Shown piece by piece: positions 49,131-57,522 of a stretch of DNA of 64,000 bases. Numbering within the stretch: position 1 is the first letter of the stretch; each line of letters begins with the position of its first letter. Source of the DNA: Azospirillum canadense (GTDB taxonomy: Bacteria; Pseudomonadota; Alphaproteobacteria; Azospirillales; Azospirillaceae); assembly GCF_025961225.1 (NCBI RefSeq), contig NZ_JAOQNG010000007.1, positions 322,501-386,500 on the forward strand, written 5' to 3'. The notes beneath the pieces were generated by a model. The model made no database searches. It was not told the DNA's origin and saw only the letters and a program-made list of their open reading frames with translations. Position numbers and translations under genes: made by a program.

Positions 49131-49990
49131 CTGACTGGGCGCCTATCCCCCCTGACCGTAGCTCCGGCATCGCCGGCGCCTACCGCGCCGCCTGCCACCT
49201 GGAACTGCGGGCGCTGAAGCCCGGCAACGTTCACATACACGCGGACGGGCATGGGATGAGCGTCGGCCAGTTCCTCGCCAGCGCCGACATCACCGCGCCG
49301 ATCCTCGCCCGGCCGGACCTGAGCGTCGGGGAACGGATCTTTGAGGCGGTCGCCGCCACGCGGGCGGCCGTCGGCTGCAACACGAACCTCGGCATCCTGC
49401 TACTCGCAGCACCCCTGGCCCAAGCCGCACTGACCGGCGGCGGTCCCCTGCGCGACCGGCTGGGCCGTGTTCTCGCCAACCTGACGGTGGACGACGCGGA
49501 TCTGGCGTTCCGCGCCATCGCGCTGGCCGAACCCGCCGGGCTCGGGCGGGTGGACGGGGCGGACGTCCACGCCCCGGCGCGGGTGACCCTGCTCGCCGCC
49601 ATGCAGGAGGCGCAAGACCGCGACCGGATCGCTTGGCAGTACGCAACCAACTTCGCGGACGTGTTCGAGACGGGCGTGCCGTGCCTCCGGCACTGGCTGG
49701 ACGCCGGGGAGAGTTATGAACAAGCGACGGAACGGCTGTACATCCATCTTCTTTCCACCGTGCTCGACAGCCATGTCGCCCGCAAGTACGGGTTAGAACG
49801 CGCTGAATGGTTACGCGGGCGGGCATCGGAATTGAGGGAAAACAAGGCCCCGGATCGTGCATTCACGCTAACGCGATCGCGCTTGGGGGAACTGGACCGC
49901 GAACTCAAATACAATGGCGTCAATCCGGGGACGACCGCGGATATTGTTGTGGGCTGCCTGCTTGCGCACTGGATCATGCAATCGCCATAG
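49127..49990 (+). CDS. CitG/MdcB-like triphosphoribosyl-dephospho-CoA synthase family protein
   Basis: The 287-residue protein resembles CitG: AACHLELRALKPGNVHIHADGH split by the family's PGNV motif near 30, VGCNTNLGILLLAAPLAQA near 85, and a C-terminal PGTTADIVVGCLLAHWI motif. CitG makes the prosthetic group of citrate lyase, but no citrate or malonate lyase genes lie here. Homologues sit in bacterial and archaeal H4MPT clusters, so a ribosyl/phosphoribosyl-transfer role in methanopterin synthesis is a plausible alternative; this is unproven. ATGA overlap precedes it. Confidence 0.85.
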   Translation: MTDWAPIPPDRSSGIAGAYRAACHLELRALKPGNVHIHADGHGMSVGQFLASADITAPILARPDLSVGERIFEAVAATRAAVGCNTNLGILLLAAPLAQAALTGGGPLRDRLGRVLANLTVDDADLAFRAIALAEPAGLGRVDGADVHAPARVTLLAAMQEAQDRDRIAWQYATNFADVFETGVPCLRHWLDAGESYEQATERLYIHLLSTVLDSHVARKYGLERAEWLRGRASELRENKAPDRAFTLTRSRLGELDRELKYNGVNPGTTADIVVGCLLAHWIMQSP

Positions 49991-50064
49991 CAGTCCATAA
50001 TAACGGGGGCTCGTCGAGAAAGACGCGCCGCGCAAATAACGCCTGAAAGCTAGGGAGAAAGGAC

Positions 50065-50592
50065 ATGCCGATGTGGGGAGGACAATCCGCGAAGATCAAC
50101 CGCGTTCTTGTCGGTGAGTCGCTGGTCGGTGATGGGAACGAGGTCGCCCACATCGATCTGATCATGGGGCCGCGCGGCAGCGCCGTGGAAACGGCTTTTT
50201 GCAACGCGTTGACCAACAACAAGGACGGCTTCACGTCCCTTCTCGCCGTGGTCGCGCCCAACCTGATGTGCAAGCCGGCCACCATCCTGTTCAACAAGGT
50301 CACGATCAAGGGCGCGGAGCAGGCGGTGCAGATGTTCGGCCCCGCCCAGCACGCCGTCGCCAAGGCCGTGGCCGACTGCGTGGCGGAAGGCACGATCCCG
50401 CAGGAGGAGATCGACAACATCTTCATCTGCGTCGGCGTCTTCATCCATTGGGAAGCCAAGGACAACGCCAAGATCCAGGACTACAACTACCGCGCCACCA
50501 AGGAAGCCATCGAACGCGCGGTCGCCAGCTTCCCAAGCGCGCAGGACCTTATGAGCCAGAAGGACAAGGTGAAGCACCCCTTCGCCGCGTGA
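50065..50592 (+). CDS. fae: Formaldehyde-activating enzyme Fae
   Basis: The 175-residue enzyme condenses formaldehyde with H4MPT to methylene-H4MPT. The catalytic His is His29 in EVAHIDLIMGPRG, and AFCNALTNNKDGFTSLLAVVAPN plus KPATILFNKVTIKGAEQA follow. GGGAGAAAGGACATG gives a strong RBS, in keeping with high expression. It is last in the mtdB/mch operon and converges with the HisA-like gene 5 bases away. Confidence 0.97.
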   Translation: MPMWGGQSAKINRVLVGESLVGDGNEVAHIDLIMGPRGSAVETAFCNALTNNKDGFTSLLAVVAPNLMCKPATILFNKVTIKGAEQAVQMFGPAQHAVAKAVADCVAEGTIPQEEIDNIFICVGVFIHWEAKDNAKIQDYNYRATKEAIERAVASFPSAQDLMSQKDKVKHPFAA

Positions 50593-50597
50593 TCCCT

Positions 50598-51311
50598 TCA
50601 CAGGGCCTGCAAATCCGCGAGTCCAATGCGGCCGTCGTGCAGCGCCGTCGCCACCAGGGCACCGGCGCTGCCACGCGCGGCCAGTTCCCGGAGGTCGTCG
50701 CCGCCGCGCACGCCCCCGGCGGCGAACAGGCGCGCGTCCGGCTCGGCCCCTCGAATCTTTGCACCGATTTCCGCGAGGCGACCCCAGTCCGGTCCCTCCC
50801 CGGATCCCACGCGAGCGAGCGTCATGGCGATGATCCGCCGCGGCCACAGGTCGGTGCGGTCCAGCAATTCGGCCGGCCCGACAAACCGGTCGCGGAAATC
50901 GAGCGACAGGACGACGCCCTCCCACGCGGCATCGCCTCTCAGTTGTTCCAGCGGCTCGATCCCCGACAGGCTCTCGCTGCCGAGCACCGCGTCGCCGACG
51001 CCCGACGCAACGAAGCGGCGCACCACGTCCGCGCTGCGAAAGCCGGCGTCGACCCAGAATCCCGTTCCCGAAAAGGCCGCCCGCAACCGCGCCAGGACCG
51101 GCTGGTTGTCCCCTGTCCCTTCGATGGCGTCGAGATCGGCCACATAGACGACCTGGAACGGGTGCAGGCCGAGAAGGCCGCCGACCACCGCCACCGGATC
51201 GTTGCCGCTGCACAGCGGGGAGCGCAGCGGCGCGTACCGGCCCCGGTCGCCGCGCCGGGCGTGCACCACGCCGCCATCCCGCAGGTCGATCACCGGAACG
51301 ACTTGGAACAT
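50598..51311 (-). CDS. HisA/HisF-related TIM-barrel protein
   Basis: The 237-residue (beta-alpha)8 protein has the HisA start VVPVIDLRDGGVVHA, the FQVVYVADLDAIEGTGDNQ half-barrel and LFAAGGVRGGDDLRELAARG phosphate-binding loop near 195. The family in methanogens and methylotrophs is distinct from histidine synthesis and is unassigned. It is transcribed against the surrounding operon, sandwiched between fae and an ATP-grasp gene, so it has its own promoter or is divergently controlled with that gene. GGAGGAGAG precedes its ATG. Confidence 0.85.
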   Translation of the reverse strand: MFQVVPVIDLRDGGVVHARRGDRGRYAPLRSPLCSGNDPVAVVGGLLGLHPFQVVYVADLDAIEGTGDNQPVLARLRAAFSGTGFWVDAGFRSADVVRRFVASGVGDAVLGSESLSGIEPLEQLRGDAAWEGVVLSLDFRDRFVGPAELLDRTDLWPRRIIAMTLARVGSGEGPDWGRLAEIGAKIRGAEPDARLFAAGGVRGGDDLRELAARGSAGALVATALHDGRIGLADLQAL

Positions 51312-51345
51312 CTCTCCTCCCTCGGCTTTCTTACGGACGGACGAC

Positions 51346-52344
51346 ATGCGCATCCTGGTCTGTGAGTTCGTGACCGGCGGCGGCATGCCCCCGGACGCCC
51401 CCATCCCCTCCAGCCTTGCCCGCGAGGGCGACCTGATGCTCCGCGCCCTGGTCGACGACCTGCTGGAGATTCCAGAGGTCGAGGTCATGGTCACGCGCGA
51501 CGCCCGCCTCCCACCGCTCCGGCCGCCCGTGCGCAGCATAACCATCGACGACCCCCGCGAGTCCTGGGCCCTTTGGGAGGATCTCGCCCGGGAGGCGGAC
51601 GCCGTCTGGCCCATCGCACCGGAGACGGAGGGCGCGCTGGAACGCTTCAGCCGCATGGTCGAGTCCGCCGGTCGCCGTCTGCTCAACAGCCCGGCCGATG
51701 CGGTGGCTGTCGCGTCCAGCAAGGCGGCGACCGCCGACGCCCTATCCGCCGCCGGATTGCCTGTAGCACCGGTCTGGCACGTCGGCGCCCTCGGCGCTGA
51801 CCGACCGCCGGGGGATGGCCCCTGGGTCGTCAAGCCCGACGACGGGGCGGGATGCGTCGACACCCGGCTGCTCCGTGACCGCGGCGACTGGATCGCGTGG
51901 CGGGGAGAGGTCAACCGCGCCGGCTTCGTGGCGCAGCCTTTCCAGCCCGGCACGCCCGCCAGCCTGTCGATGCTGTGCCGCGATGGGCGCGCTTGGCTGC
52001 TGACCGTCAACCGCCAGGATGTTTCCCTGTCTGGGCAGTCCTTCGCCTATGGCGGGGGGATCGTCGGCGGTATGCCGTCAACGCCGCCCCTGGCCGGCCT
52101 CGCCCAAGGCGTCGCCGCGGCGCTGCCGGGCCTGTTCGGCTATGTGGGCGTGGATTTCATCGCCGGACCGGACGGCCCGACGATCCTGGAGGTCAACCCG
52201 CGCCTCACCACCTCCTATGTGGGCCTGCGGCGCGCGACCGGGCTGAACGGCGCCGCGGCGGTGCTGGACTTGGCGCGCGCCCCACCGGTCCCGCCGAGGC
52301 CGGTGGAGCGGGTGGAACCCGTCCTTCTGAACCTTGAGGGGTAA
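51346..52344 (+). CDS. ATP-grasp protein, MfnD-like
   Basis: The 332-residue protein opens with LVCEFVTGGG and has ATP-grasp motifs VVKPDDGAGCVDTRLL near 162 and ILEVNPRLTTSYVGLRRATG near 285. MfnD joins L-glutamate to tyramine in methanofuran synthesis, and this protein precedes MfnF by 3 bases, which supports a methylofuran role. Starts upstream at 51202 lie in the antisense of the HisA-like gene and are rejected. The substrate is inferred. Confidence 0.87.
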   Translation: MRILVCEFVTGGGMPPDAPIPSSLAREGDLMLRALVDDLLEIPEVEVMVTRDARLPPLRPPVRSITIDDPRESWALWEDLAREADAVWPIAPETEGALERFSRMVESAGRRLLNSPADAVAVASSKAATADALSAAGLPVAPVWHVGALGADRPPGDGPWVVKPDDGAGCVDTRLLRDRGDWIAWRGEVNRAGFVAQPFQPGTPASLSMLCRDGRAWLLTVNRQDVSLSGQSFAYGGGIVGGMPSTPPLAGLAQGVAAALPGLFGYVGVDFIAGPDGPTILEVNPRLTTSYVGLRRATGLNGAAAVLDLARAPPVPPRPVERVEPVLLNLEG

Positions 52345-52347
52345 GGC

Positions 52348-53394
52348 ATGGAACGCGGCGGATTGATCGGGCTGGACATCGGCGGCGCCCACCTGAAAGC
52401 GGCCCGGTTCGACGAGGCGGGCACGCTGCGCGACCTCGATCAATGGCCCTGCCCGCTCTGGCAAGGCCTCGACCGGCTGGAGACCGCCATCGCGACGGCG
52501 CTCAATCGCTGGGGCCGCCCCCGGCGCGTCGCCGCGACCATGACCGGCGAGTTGGCGGACCTGTTCGACGATCGGGCGGACGGTGTCCGCCACATCGCAG
52601 CGACGCTGCGCACAGCCCTCCCCGGCACGACCCTCGCTTTCTTCGCCGGTCCGCGTGGGCTGGTGCCGGAGGAGGCCGTTGCGGACTGCGCGGACGCGGT
52701 GGCCTCGGCCAACTGGTACGCCACGGCGCTGGTGGCGGCCGAGGCTGGGGACGGAATCCTGGTCGATGTCGGCAGCACGACGACCGACATCGTCCCGCTC
52801 GGCGACGGTGGCCCGCGCCACGCCGGCTATTCCGACGCGGAACGGCTGGAGAGCGGGGAACTGGTCTACACGGGCATCGTGCGCACCCCGGTCATGGCCG
52901 TGGCCCGCGCCGTTCCCCACGCCGGAGGCTGGCGGACGCTGATGGCGGAGTTGTTCGCCACCATGGCCGACGTGCACCGCCTGACGGGAACGCTGCCGGA
53001 CGGCGTCGACCAGCACCCGACGGCGGACGGGCGCGACCACGGCGAGATCGCCAGCGCACGGCGGCTGCTGCGCATGGTGGGCGACGATCTGGGGTCGGAT
53101 GGCCTTGCGGCGGCGCGCCGGCTCGCCCGTCATCTCGCCGAACGCCAACTGCGGCAGATCGAGGACGCGCTCGACCAAGTGCTGTCGCGGGGCACGGCGG
53201 CGGACGCCGCAGCACTGGTGGGCGCCGGGGTCGGCCGCGGCTTGGTGCGCCGCTTGGCGGAGCGCCGGGACCTGCCCTACCATGATTTCGAGGCGCACCT
53301 GCCCATCGCGCCGGACTTACGCGAGCGCGTCGGCTGGTTCGCGCCGGCCGTCAGTGTCGGCTGGCTGGCCGCGCACCGCGACCCCCGGACCTGA
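52348..53394 (+). CDS. mfnF: Methanofuran-synthesis protein MfnF (hydantoinase/oxoprolinase fold)
   Basis: The 348-residue protein has the actin/hydantoinase-like fold: LIGLDIGGAHLKAARFDEAG near 6 and ILVDVGSTTTDIVPLGDGG near 145, the two phosphate-binding loops. MfnF couples the furan amine phosphate to the tyramine-glutamate moiety. Placement directly after the MfnD-like gene and with MfnB in the same island agrees. It ends the plus-strand cofactor operon. Confidence 0.92.
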   Translation: MERGGLIGLDIGGAHLKAARFDEAGTLRDLDQWPCPLWQGLDRLETAIATALNRWGRPRRVAATMTGELADLFDDRADGVRHIAATLRTALPGTTLAFFAGPRGLVPEEAVADCADAVASANWYATALVAAEAGDGILVDVGSTTTDIVPLGDGGPRHAGYSDAERLESGELVYTGIVRTPVMAVARAVPHAGGWRTLMAELFATMADVHRLTGTLPDGVDQHPTADGRDHGEIASARRLLRMVGDDLGSDGLAAARRLARHLAERQLRQIEDALDQVLSRGTAADAAALVGAGVGRGLVRRLAERRDLPYHDFEAHLPIAPDLRERVGWFAPAVSVGWLAAHRDPRT

Positions 53395-53504
53395 GACCCC
53401 CGGAGCGCCACGGCGGTTGCGCCGCACAAACACTTTTGCTCGGTTGCCGCGCCCTTTGGCACCGCCCCATACTCGCCGGAATGGACAGGACGCAGGAACG
53501 GACG

Positions 53505-54449
53505 ATGGCGGGCGCGGCCATGCTTGGGGGCTGGCTGCTGGGCATCTGTCTGTTGGGCGTTTGGATTTTCTGGGCGGCACCGGTGTCGGCCGATCCCTTG
53601 CCCGTGTCCGAGGTCGCCCCCGGGGTCTTCGTGCATGCGGGCCTTTACGAGGAAACCGACACCGCCAACGCCGGCGACATCGCCAATTGCGGGTTCATCG
53701 TGGGGGACGACGCCGTCGCCGTGATCGACACCGGCGGGTCTCCGGCGGTCGGCCAGCGGCTGCGCGAGGCGATCCGGGCCCACACCGACCGGCCCGTCCG
53801 CTACGTCGTCAACACCCACATGCACCCGGATCATGTGCTGGGAAACGCGGCCTTTCTGCCCGACCAGCCGGACTTCGTGGCGCATCGCAATTTCCAGGCG
53901 GCGCTGATGGCGCGCGGCAACCATTACCTTCACGCCTTCGACGCCGCGGTCGGCGCCGAGGCAGGCGCGGAGGCGCGGATCATTCCGCCGACGGTCACCG
54001 TGTCCGACCGGCTGGAGTTGGACCTGGGCCGGCGCGTGGTGGAACTGGTCGCGCGCCCGGTGGCGCACACGGACAACGACCTGACGGTGTTCGACCGGCA
54101 GACGGCGACGCTCTGGACCGGCGACCTGTTGTTCATGGAGCGGGCGCCGGCCATCGACGGGTCCGTGCTCGGCTGGATCCGCCTGCTCGACGGCCTTGCG
54201 GCGGAGCCGGCAGCGCGCGTCGTCCCCGGCCATGGGCCGCTATCGGCGCCGTGGCCGGAAGCGGCACGGGACTTGCGCCGCTACCTGGACCGCGTGGTCA
54301 CCGGCGTCCGTGCCATCCAGGCCGCGCACGGCACCATCCAGCAGGCGGCCGACACGGTCGCCACCGACGAGGCGCCGCGCTGGCGGCTGTTCGACGGCTA
54401 CAACCCGCGCAACGTGACCGCGGCCTTCGCCGAACTGGAATGGGAATGA
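53505..54449 (+). CDS. Quinoprotein-relay zinc metallohydrolase (MBL fold)
   Basis: The 314-residue protein starts at MAGAAMLGG after AGGAACGGACG and has a hydrophobic N-terminal segment suggesting export. The metallo-beta-lactamase motif is NTHMHPDHVLGN near 110, with DVIDT-like VIDTGGSP upstream and WTGDLLFMERAP and VVPGHGPLSAPW downstream. This SoxH-like family accompanies PQQ dehydrogenases and the SoxYZ-like carrier that follows 15 bases later. Substrate is unknown. Confidence 0.88.
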   Translation: MAGAAMLGGWLLGICLLGVWIFWAAPVSADPLPVSEVAPGVFVHAGLYEETDTANAGDIANCGFIVGDDAVAVIDTGGSPAVGQRLREAIRAHTDRPVRYVVNTHMHPDHVLGNAAFLPDQPDFVAHRNFQAALMARGNHYLHAFDAAVGAEAGAEARIIPPTVTVSDRLELDLGRRVVELVARPVAHTDNDLTVFDRQTATLWTGDLLFMERAPAIDGSVLGWIRLLDGLAAEPAARVVPGHGPLSAPWPEAARDLRRYLDRVVTGVRAIQAAHGTIQQAADTVATDEAPRWRLFDGYNPRNVTAAFAELEWE

Positions 54450-54463
54450 GAGGGGAGGATGCA

Positions 54464-55285
54464 ATGACGACACCGCAGCGGAGCTTGGGTCCATGGGCCG
54501 GCACGGCGCTGGCGGCATGGCTGTGCCTCAGCGCCGGAACGGCGTCGGCGGCCCCTCAGGACGAGCGCTGGGACATGCTGCGCGACATGTATTTCTCCGG
54601 ACGGGCGGTCGAGGATGCCGGACCGCTCCTCAGCCTGGAGGCGCCGACGCGCGCCAACGACGCGGCGATCGTGCCGATCCGGATCGCGACGGCTCCCGAG
54701 TCAGGAGTCCAGGTGAACGCGGTCCACCTGATCGTCGATCAGAATCCGGTGCCACTGGCCGCCACTTTCCGGTTCGCCCAGGGGGGCAGCCCGCAGGCGA
54801 TCGAAACCCGCGTGCGCGTCAACGCCTACACCAACGTCACCGCCGTCGCCGAAACCAGCGACGGGCGGCTGCTCCGCACCACGCAGTTCGTCAAGGCGTC
54901 CGGGGGCTGTTCGGCGCCGGCCCTGAAAAACGCGCAGCTTACCGTCGCCCGCATGGGCAAGATGAAGCTGAACCTGCCCGACGGCATCGTCGCGGGCAGG
55001 CCGGTGACCGCACAGCTGCTGATCAGCCATCCCAACTACACGGGGATGCAGTACGACCAGCTCAACTATTATTTCATTCCAGCCCACTACGTGAAAACGA
55101 TCAACGTCCGCTACAATGGGGCGTCTGTGCTCTCCGTACAGTCGGACATCTCGTTGAGCGAGGATCCCAGCGTCCACTTCTCCCTGGTTCCGGAGGAGCA
55201 GGGCACGCTGGAGGTCACGGCCGAGGATTCGAACGGGCGCATCTTCAAGGACAGCTGGCCGATCAAGGCCCTTCCGGGATCGTAG
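54464..55285 (+). CDS. Quinoprotein-associated SoxYZ-like carrier protein
   Basis: This 273-residue exported protein has a signal peptide (about 1-30). An N-terminal SoxY-like domain has the carrier Cys motif KASGGCSAPAL near 147, normally at the extreme C-terminus of SoxY. A SoxZ-like immunoglobulin domain follows (ISHPNYTGMQYDQL near 185). Fusion of Y and Z parts is the family's form near PQQ dehydrogenases. Carrier for sulfur or for another thioester is unknown. AGGGGAGG precedes the ATG. Confidence 0.88.
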   Translation: MTTPQRSLGPWAGTALAAWLCLSAGTASAAPQDERWDMLRDMYFSGRAVEDAGPLLSLEAPTRANDAAIVPIRIATAPESGVQVNAVHLIVDQNPVPLAATFRFAQGGSPQAIETRVRVNAYTNVTAVAETSDGRLLRTTQFVKASGGCSAPALKNAQLTVARMGKMKLNLPDGIVAGRPVTAQLLISHPNYTGMQYDQLNYYFIPAHYVKTINVRYNGASVLSVQSDISLSEDPSVHFSLVPEEQGTLEVTAEDSNGRIFKDSWPIKALPGS

Positions 55286-55312
55286 GCGGACAGCCCTGCA
55301 AAGACGGGATGC

Positions 55313-55666
55313 TCAGAAGCACTTCAGGTCGGCGGCGACCTGGACCTGCCGGAACTCGTCCAGCAAATCCTTGACCCACCCCACGCCGCGCATCAAGGAG
55401 GCACGCTCTCCGGGCATGTCCTGCAGCGTCCGCGCGGTCTCCACCGCCACATAGCTGTCGTAGGGGAAATGCGCGGCGATCTCGTCAATGCTGCAGGAGC
55501 ATTTGCGCACGACGTCCGGCCCCTGGCCGTTGGACATCATGCAGCCGAGCACGTAATCGACGCGGGCGTAGGTGGGATAACCATCGTCGGCGCGCGCCGT
55601 GCCGACACCAGCGAGAAGCGCAACCAGCGCAACCGGAACGGCAAGTCTCGTCATGGGCCTCGTCAT
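55313..55666 (-). CDS. Exported hypothetical protein with three Cys, PQQ neighbourhood
   Basis: The 117-residue protein has a signal peptide (about 1-26). The motif YVLGCMMSNGQGP, then KCSCSIDEIA near 58, and a final Cys at the C-terminus recur in small proteins beside PQQ alcohol dehydrogenase genes; no function is known. It resembles a small haem-free Cys pair protein. The start at 55666 is supported by the signal; 207-residue reading is unlikely. It converges with the SoxYZ-like gene. Confidence 0.75.
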   Translation of the reverse strand: MTRPMTRLAVPVALVALLAGVGTARADDGYPTYARVDYVLGCMMSNGQGPDVVRKCSCSIDEIAAHFPYDSYVAVETARTLQDMPGERASLMRGVGWVKDLLDEFRQVQVAADLKCF

Positions 55667-56132
55667 GGAATGAGTCCACGCTGTTCTGCCAATGGGCGTC
55701 CGGTCATGGTGTGGCGATCCCGCGTTTCGCCTCAAGCACGCATTCGGAGACGCGCGTTCGGAGACGGCCGCAGGACTACGCTCCGCCGGCGCGTTCCCAA
55801 GGAGGAGGAGCAAAGCCCGCGATTCCAAACCCATTTTGCGCTGGACCGTCACCGCCGAAATCGTCGACGATGAACGAAGCACAAGACTAAAACAATCGCT
55901 GCATTCGCCCTTGATTCGATATCCATGCCAAATCAACGCCGTGTTTTTTTAATTTTTCCAATTACAAACCCGTGAACGCGCTGTTTTTATTTTTGCATTG
56001 CAGCAATTATATCCGTATTTTCCACGCCACTCTCCATAAGTATCATGGTCGCGTCCTGGGCGTGCCGATAGGCTTTCCTCAAGAGGGCCGACACCCCAGA
56101 TGGTCCTCGCCATCCATCGGAGGGAACGCACC

Positions 56133-56213
56133 ATGAAGACCTGGCGCAAACCGAAAATCCGCGAGATCGCCGTCGGCACCGAAATCAACGCCTACGCCTG
56201 CGCCCAGCTGTAA
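56133..56213 (+). CDS. pqqA: PQQ precursor peptide PqqA
   Basis: The 26-residue peptide starts MKTWRKPKIREIAVGTE, with Glu17 and Tyr21 (E-x-x-x-Y), the two residues cross-linked to form PQQ. The Shine-Dalgarno is strong (GGAGGG). It lies 128 bases upstream of pqqE, with an AT-rich gap before it that may hold its promoter. Only a peptide of this type and PqqE appear here, not the whole pqqBCD set. Confidence 0.93.
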   Translation: MKTWRKPKIREIAVGTEINAYACAQL

Positions 56214-56341
56214 CGGCTTTTACGCAAGGACGCACAGGGCGGCGGCGGGATCGAACCGGCCCGCTGCCGCCGCATGCGCCACGCCACGTGCGCCATGCCC
56301 CAAGCGTCATGCCACAAGCGTCATGGAGGATCCCAGACGTC

Positions 56342-57427
56342 ATGACGGCGCCTGAACCGCCCTACGCCGTTCTGGCCGAACTGACCCACCGCTGTCCCTT
56401 GGCCTGTCCCTACTGCTCCAACCCGCTGGCGCTGGAGGCCAAAGCCGGTGAACTCGACACCGACAGCTGGAAACGGGTGCTGACTGAGGCCGCCGACATC
56501 GGGGTCCTGCAAATCCATTTCTCCGGCGGAGAGCCCTGCGCGCGCACCGACCTGGAAGCGCTGGTGGAACACGCCACGCAGGCCGGGCTCTACAGCAACC
56601 TCATCACGTCGGCCGTCACGCTCGACCGCCGCCGGCTGGATCGGCTGAAGGCGGCGGGCCTCCAGCATGTGCAGATCAGCTTCCAGGACACGCGACCGGA
56701 GGGGAACGACCGCGTCGCCGGCTTCCCCGGCGCTCATGAGCGCAAGCGCCGCGCCGCCCGCGACGTGGTCGCGGCGGGCTTGGCTCTGACGGTGAACGCC
56801 GTGGTGCACCGGCACAACATCGACCATGCGGACGAGTTCTTCGACCTCGCCCTCGACCTGGGCGCCGGCCGCATCGAGGTGGCCAACGTGCAGTATTACG
56901 GCTGGGGGCTGCTGAACCGCGCGGCGCTCATGCCGACACGCGACCAGCTGCTGCGCATGGATGCCGTGGTCCGCGACCGGATCCCCGGGCTCAAGGGACG
57001 GCTGGTCGTCGACTACGTCGTTCCCGACTATTACGCCCACCGGCCCAAGGCCTGCATGGGTGGGTGGGGGCGGCGCTTCATCAACATCACGCCGTCCGGC
57101 AAGGTCCTGCCCTGCCACGCCGCCGAGACGATCCCCGGCCTGACGTTCGAGACGGTGCGCGACCGCCCGCTCGGCGCCATCTGGCGGGATTCGCCGGCCT
57201 TCGAGCGGTTCCGCGGGACGGGCTGGATGCCGCCGCCCTGCCGGGACTGCGACCGCCGGGAAATCGACTGGGGCGGCTGCCGCTGCCAGGCGCTCGCCCT
57301 GTCCGGGGACGCGGCCGCCACCGATCCCGTGTGCGAACTGGCGCCGGACCACGCGCAGGTCGCGGCGCTTGCGGAGCGCGAGGCGGCACAAGGCGACGAG
57401 CCTTTTGTGTATCGGCGCCATTCGTAG
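56342..57427 (+). CDS. pqqE: PQQ biosynthesis radical SAM enzyme PqqE
   Basis: The 361-residue radical SAM/SPASM protein cross-links Glu and Tyr of PqqA. The SAM cluster motif is C18-x3-C22-x2-C25 (THRCPLACPYCS). The C-terminal SPASM Cys are present (ACMGGWGRRF, VLPCHAAE, PCRDC, GGCRC, VCELAPDH). GGAGGATCC lies 11 bases upstream of the chosen ATG. It would need PqqD and the other enzymes, absent from the window, to work. Confidence 0.95.
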   Translation: MTAPEPPYAVLAELTHRCPLACPYCSNPLALEAKAGELDTDSWKRVLTEAADIGVLQIHFSGGEPCARTDLEALVEHATQAGLYSNLITSAVTLDRRRLDRLKAAGLQHVQISFQDTRPEGNDRVAGFPGAHERKRRAARDVVAAGLALTVNAVVHRHNIDHADEFFDLALDLGAGRIEVANVQYYGWGLLNRAALMPTRDQLLRMDAVVRDRIPGLKGRLVVDYVVPDYYAHRPKACMGGWGRRFINITPSGKVLPCHAAETIPGLTFETVRDRPLGAIWRDSPAFERFRGTGWMPPPCRDCDRREIDWGGCRCQALALSGDAAATDPVCELAPDHAQVAALAEREAAQGDEPFVYRRHS

Positions 57428-57522
57428 CGATTCCAAATTCGCTAGGCCAAGATCGCCGCAAGAAAACCGTCGCCGTTTTGGCGTATCATCGCGTCACACC
57501 CGGAACGAAGAGGGCGACCGCG

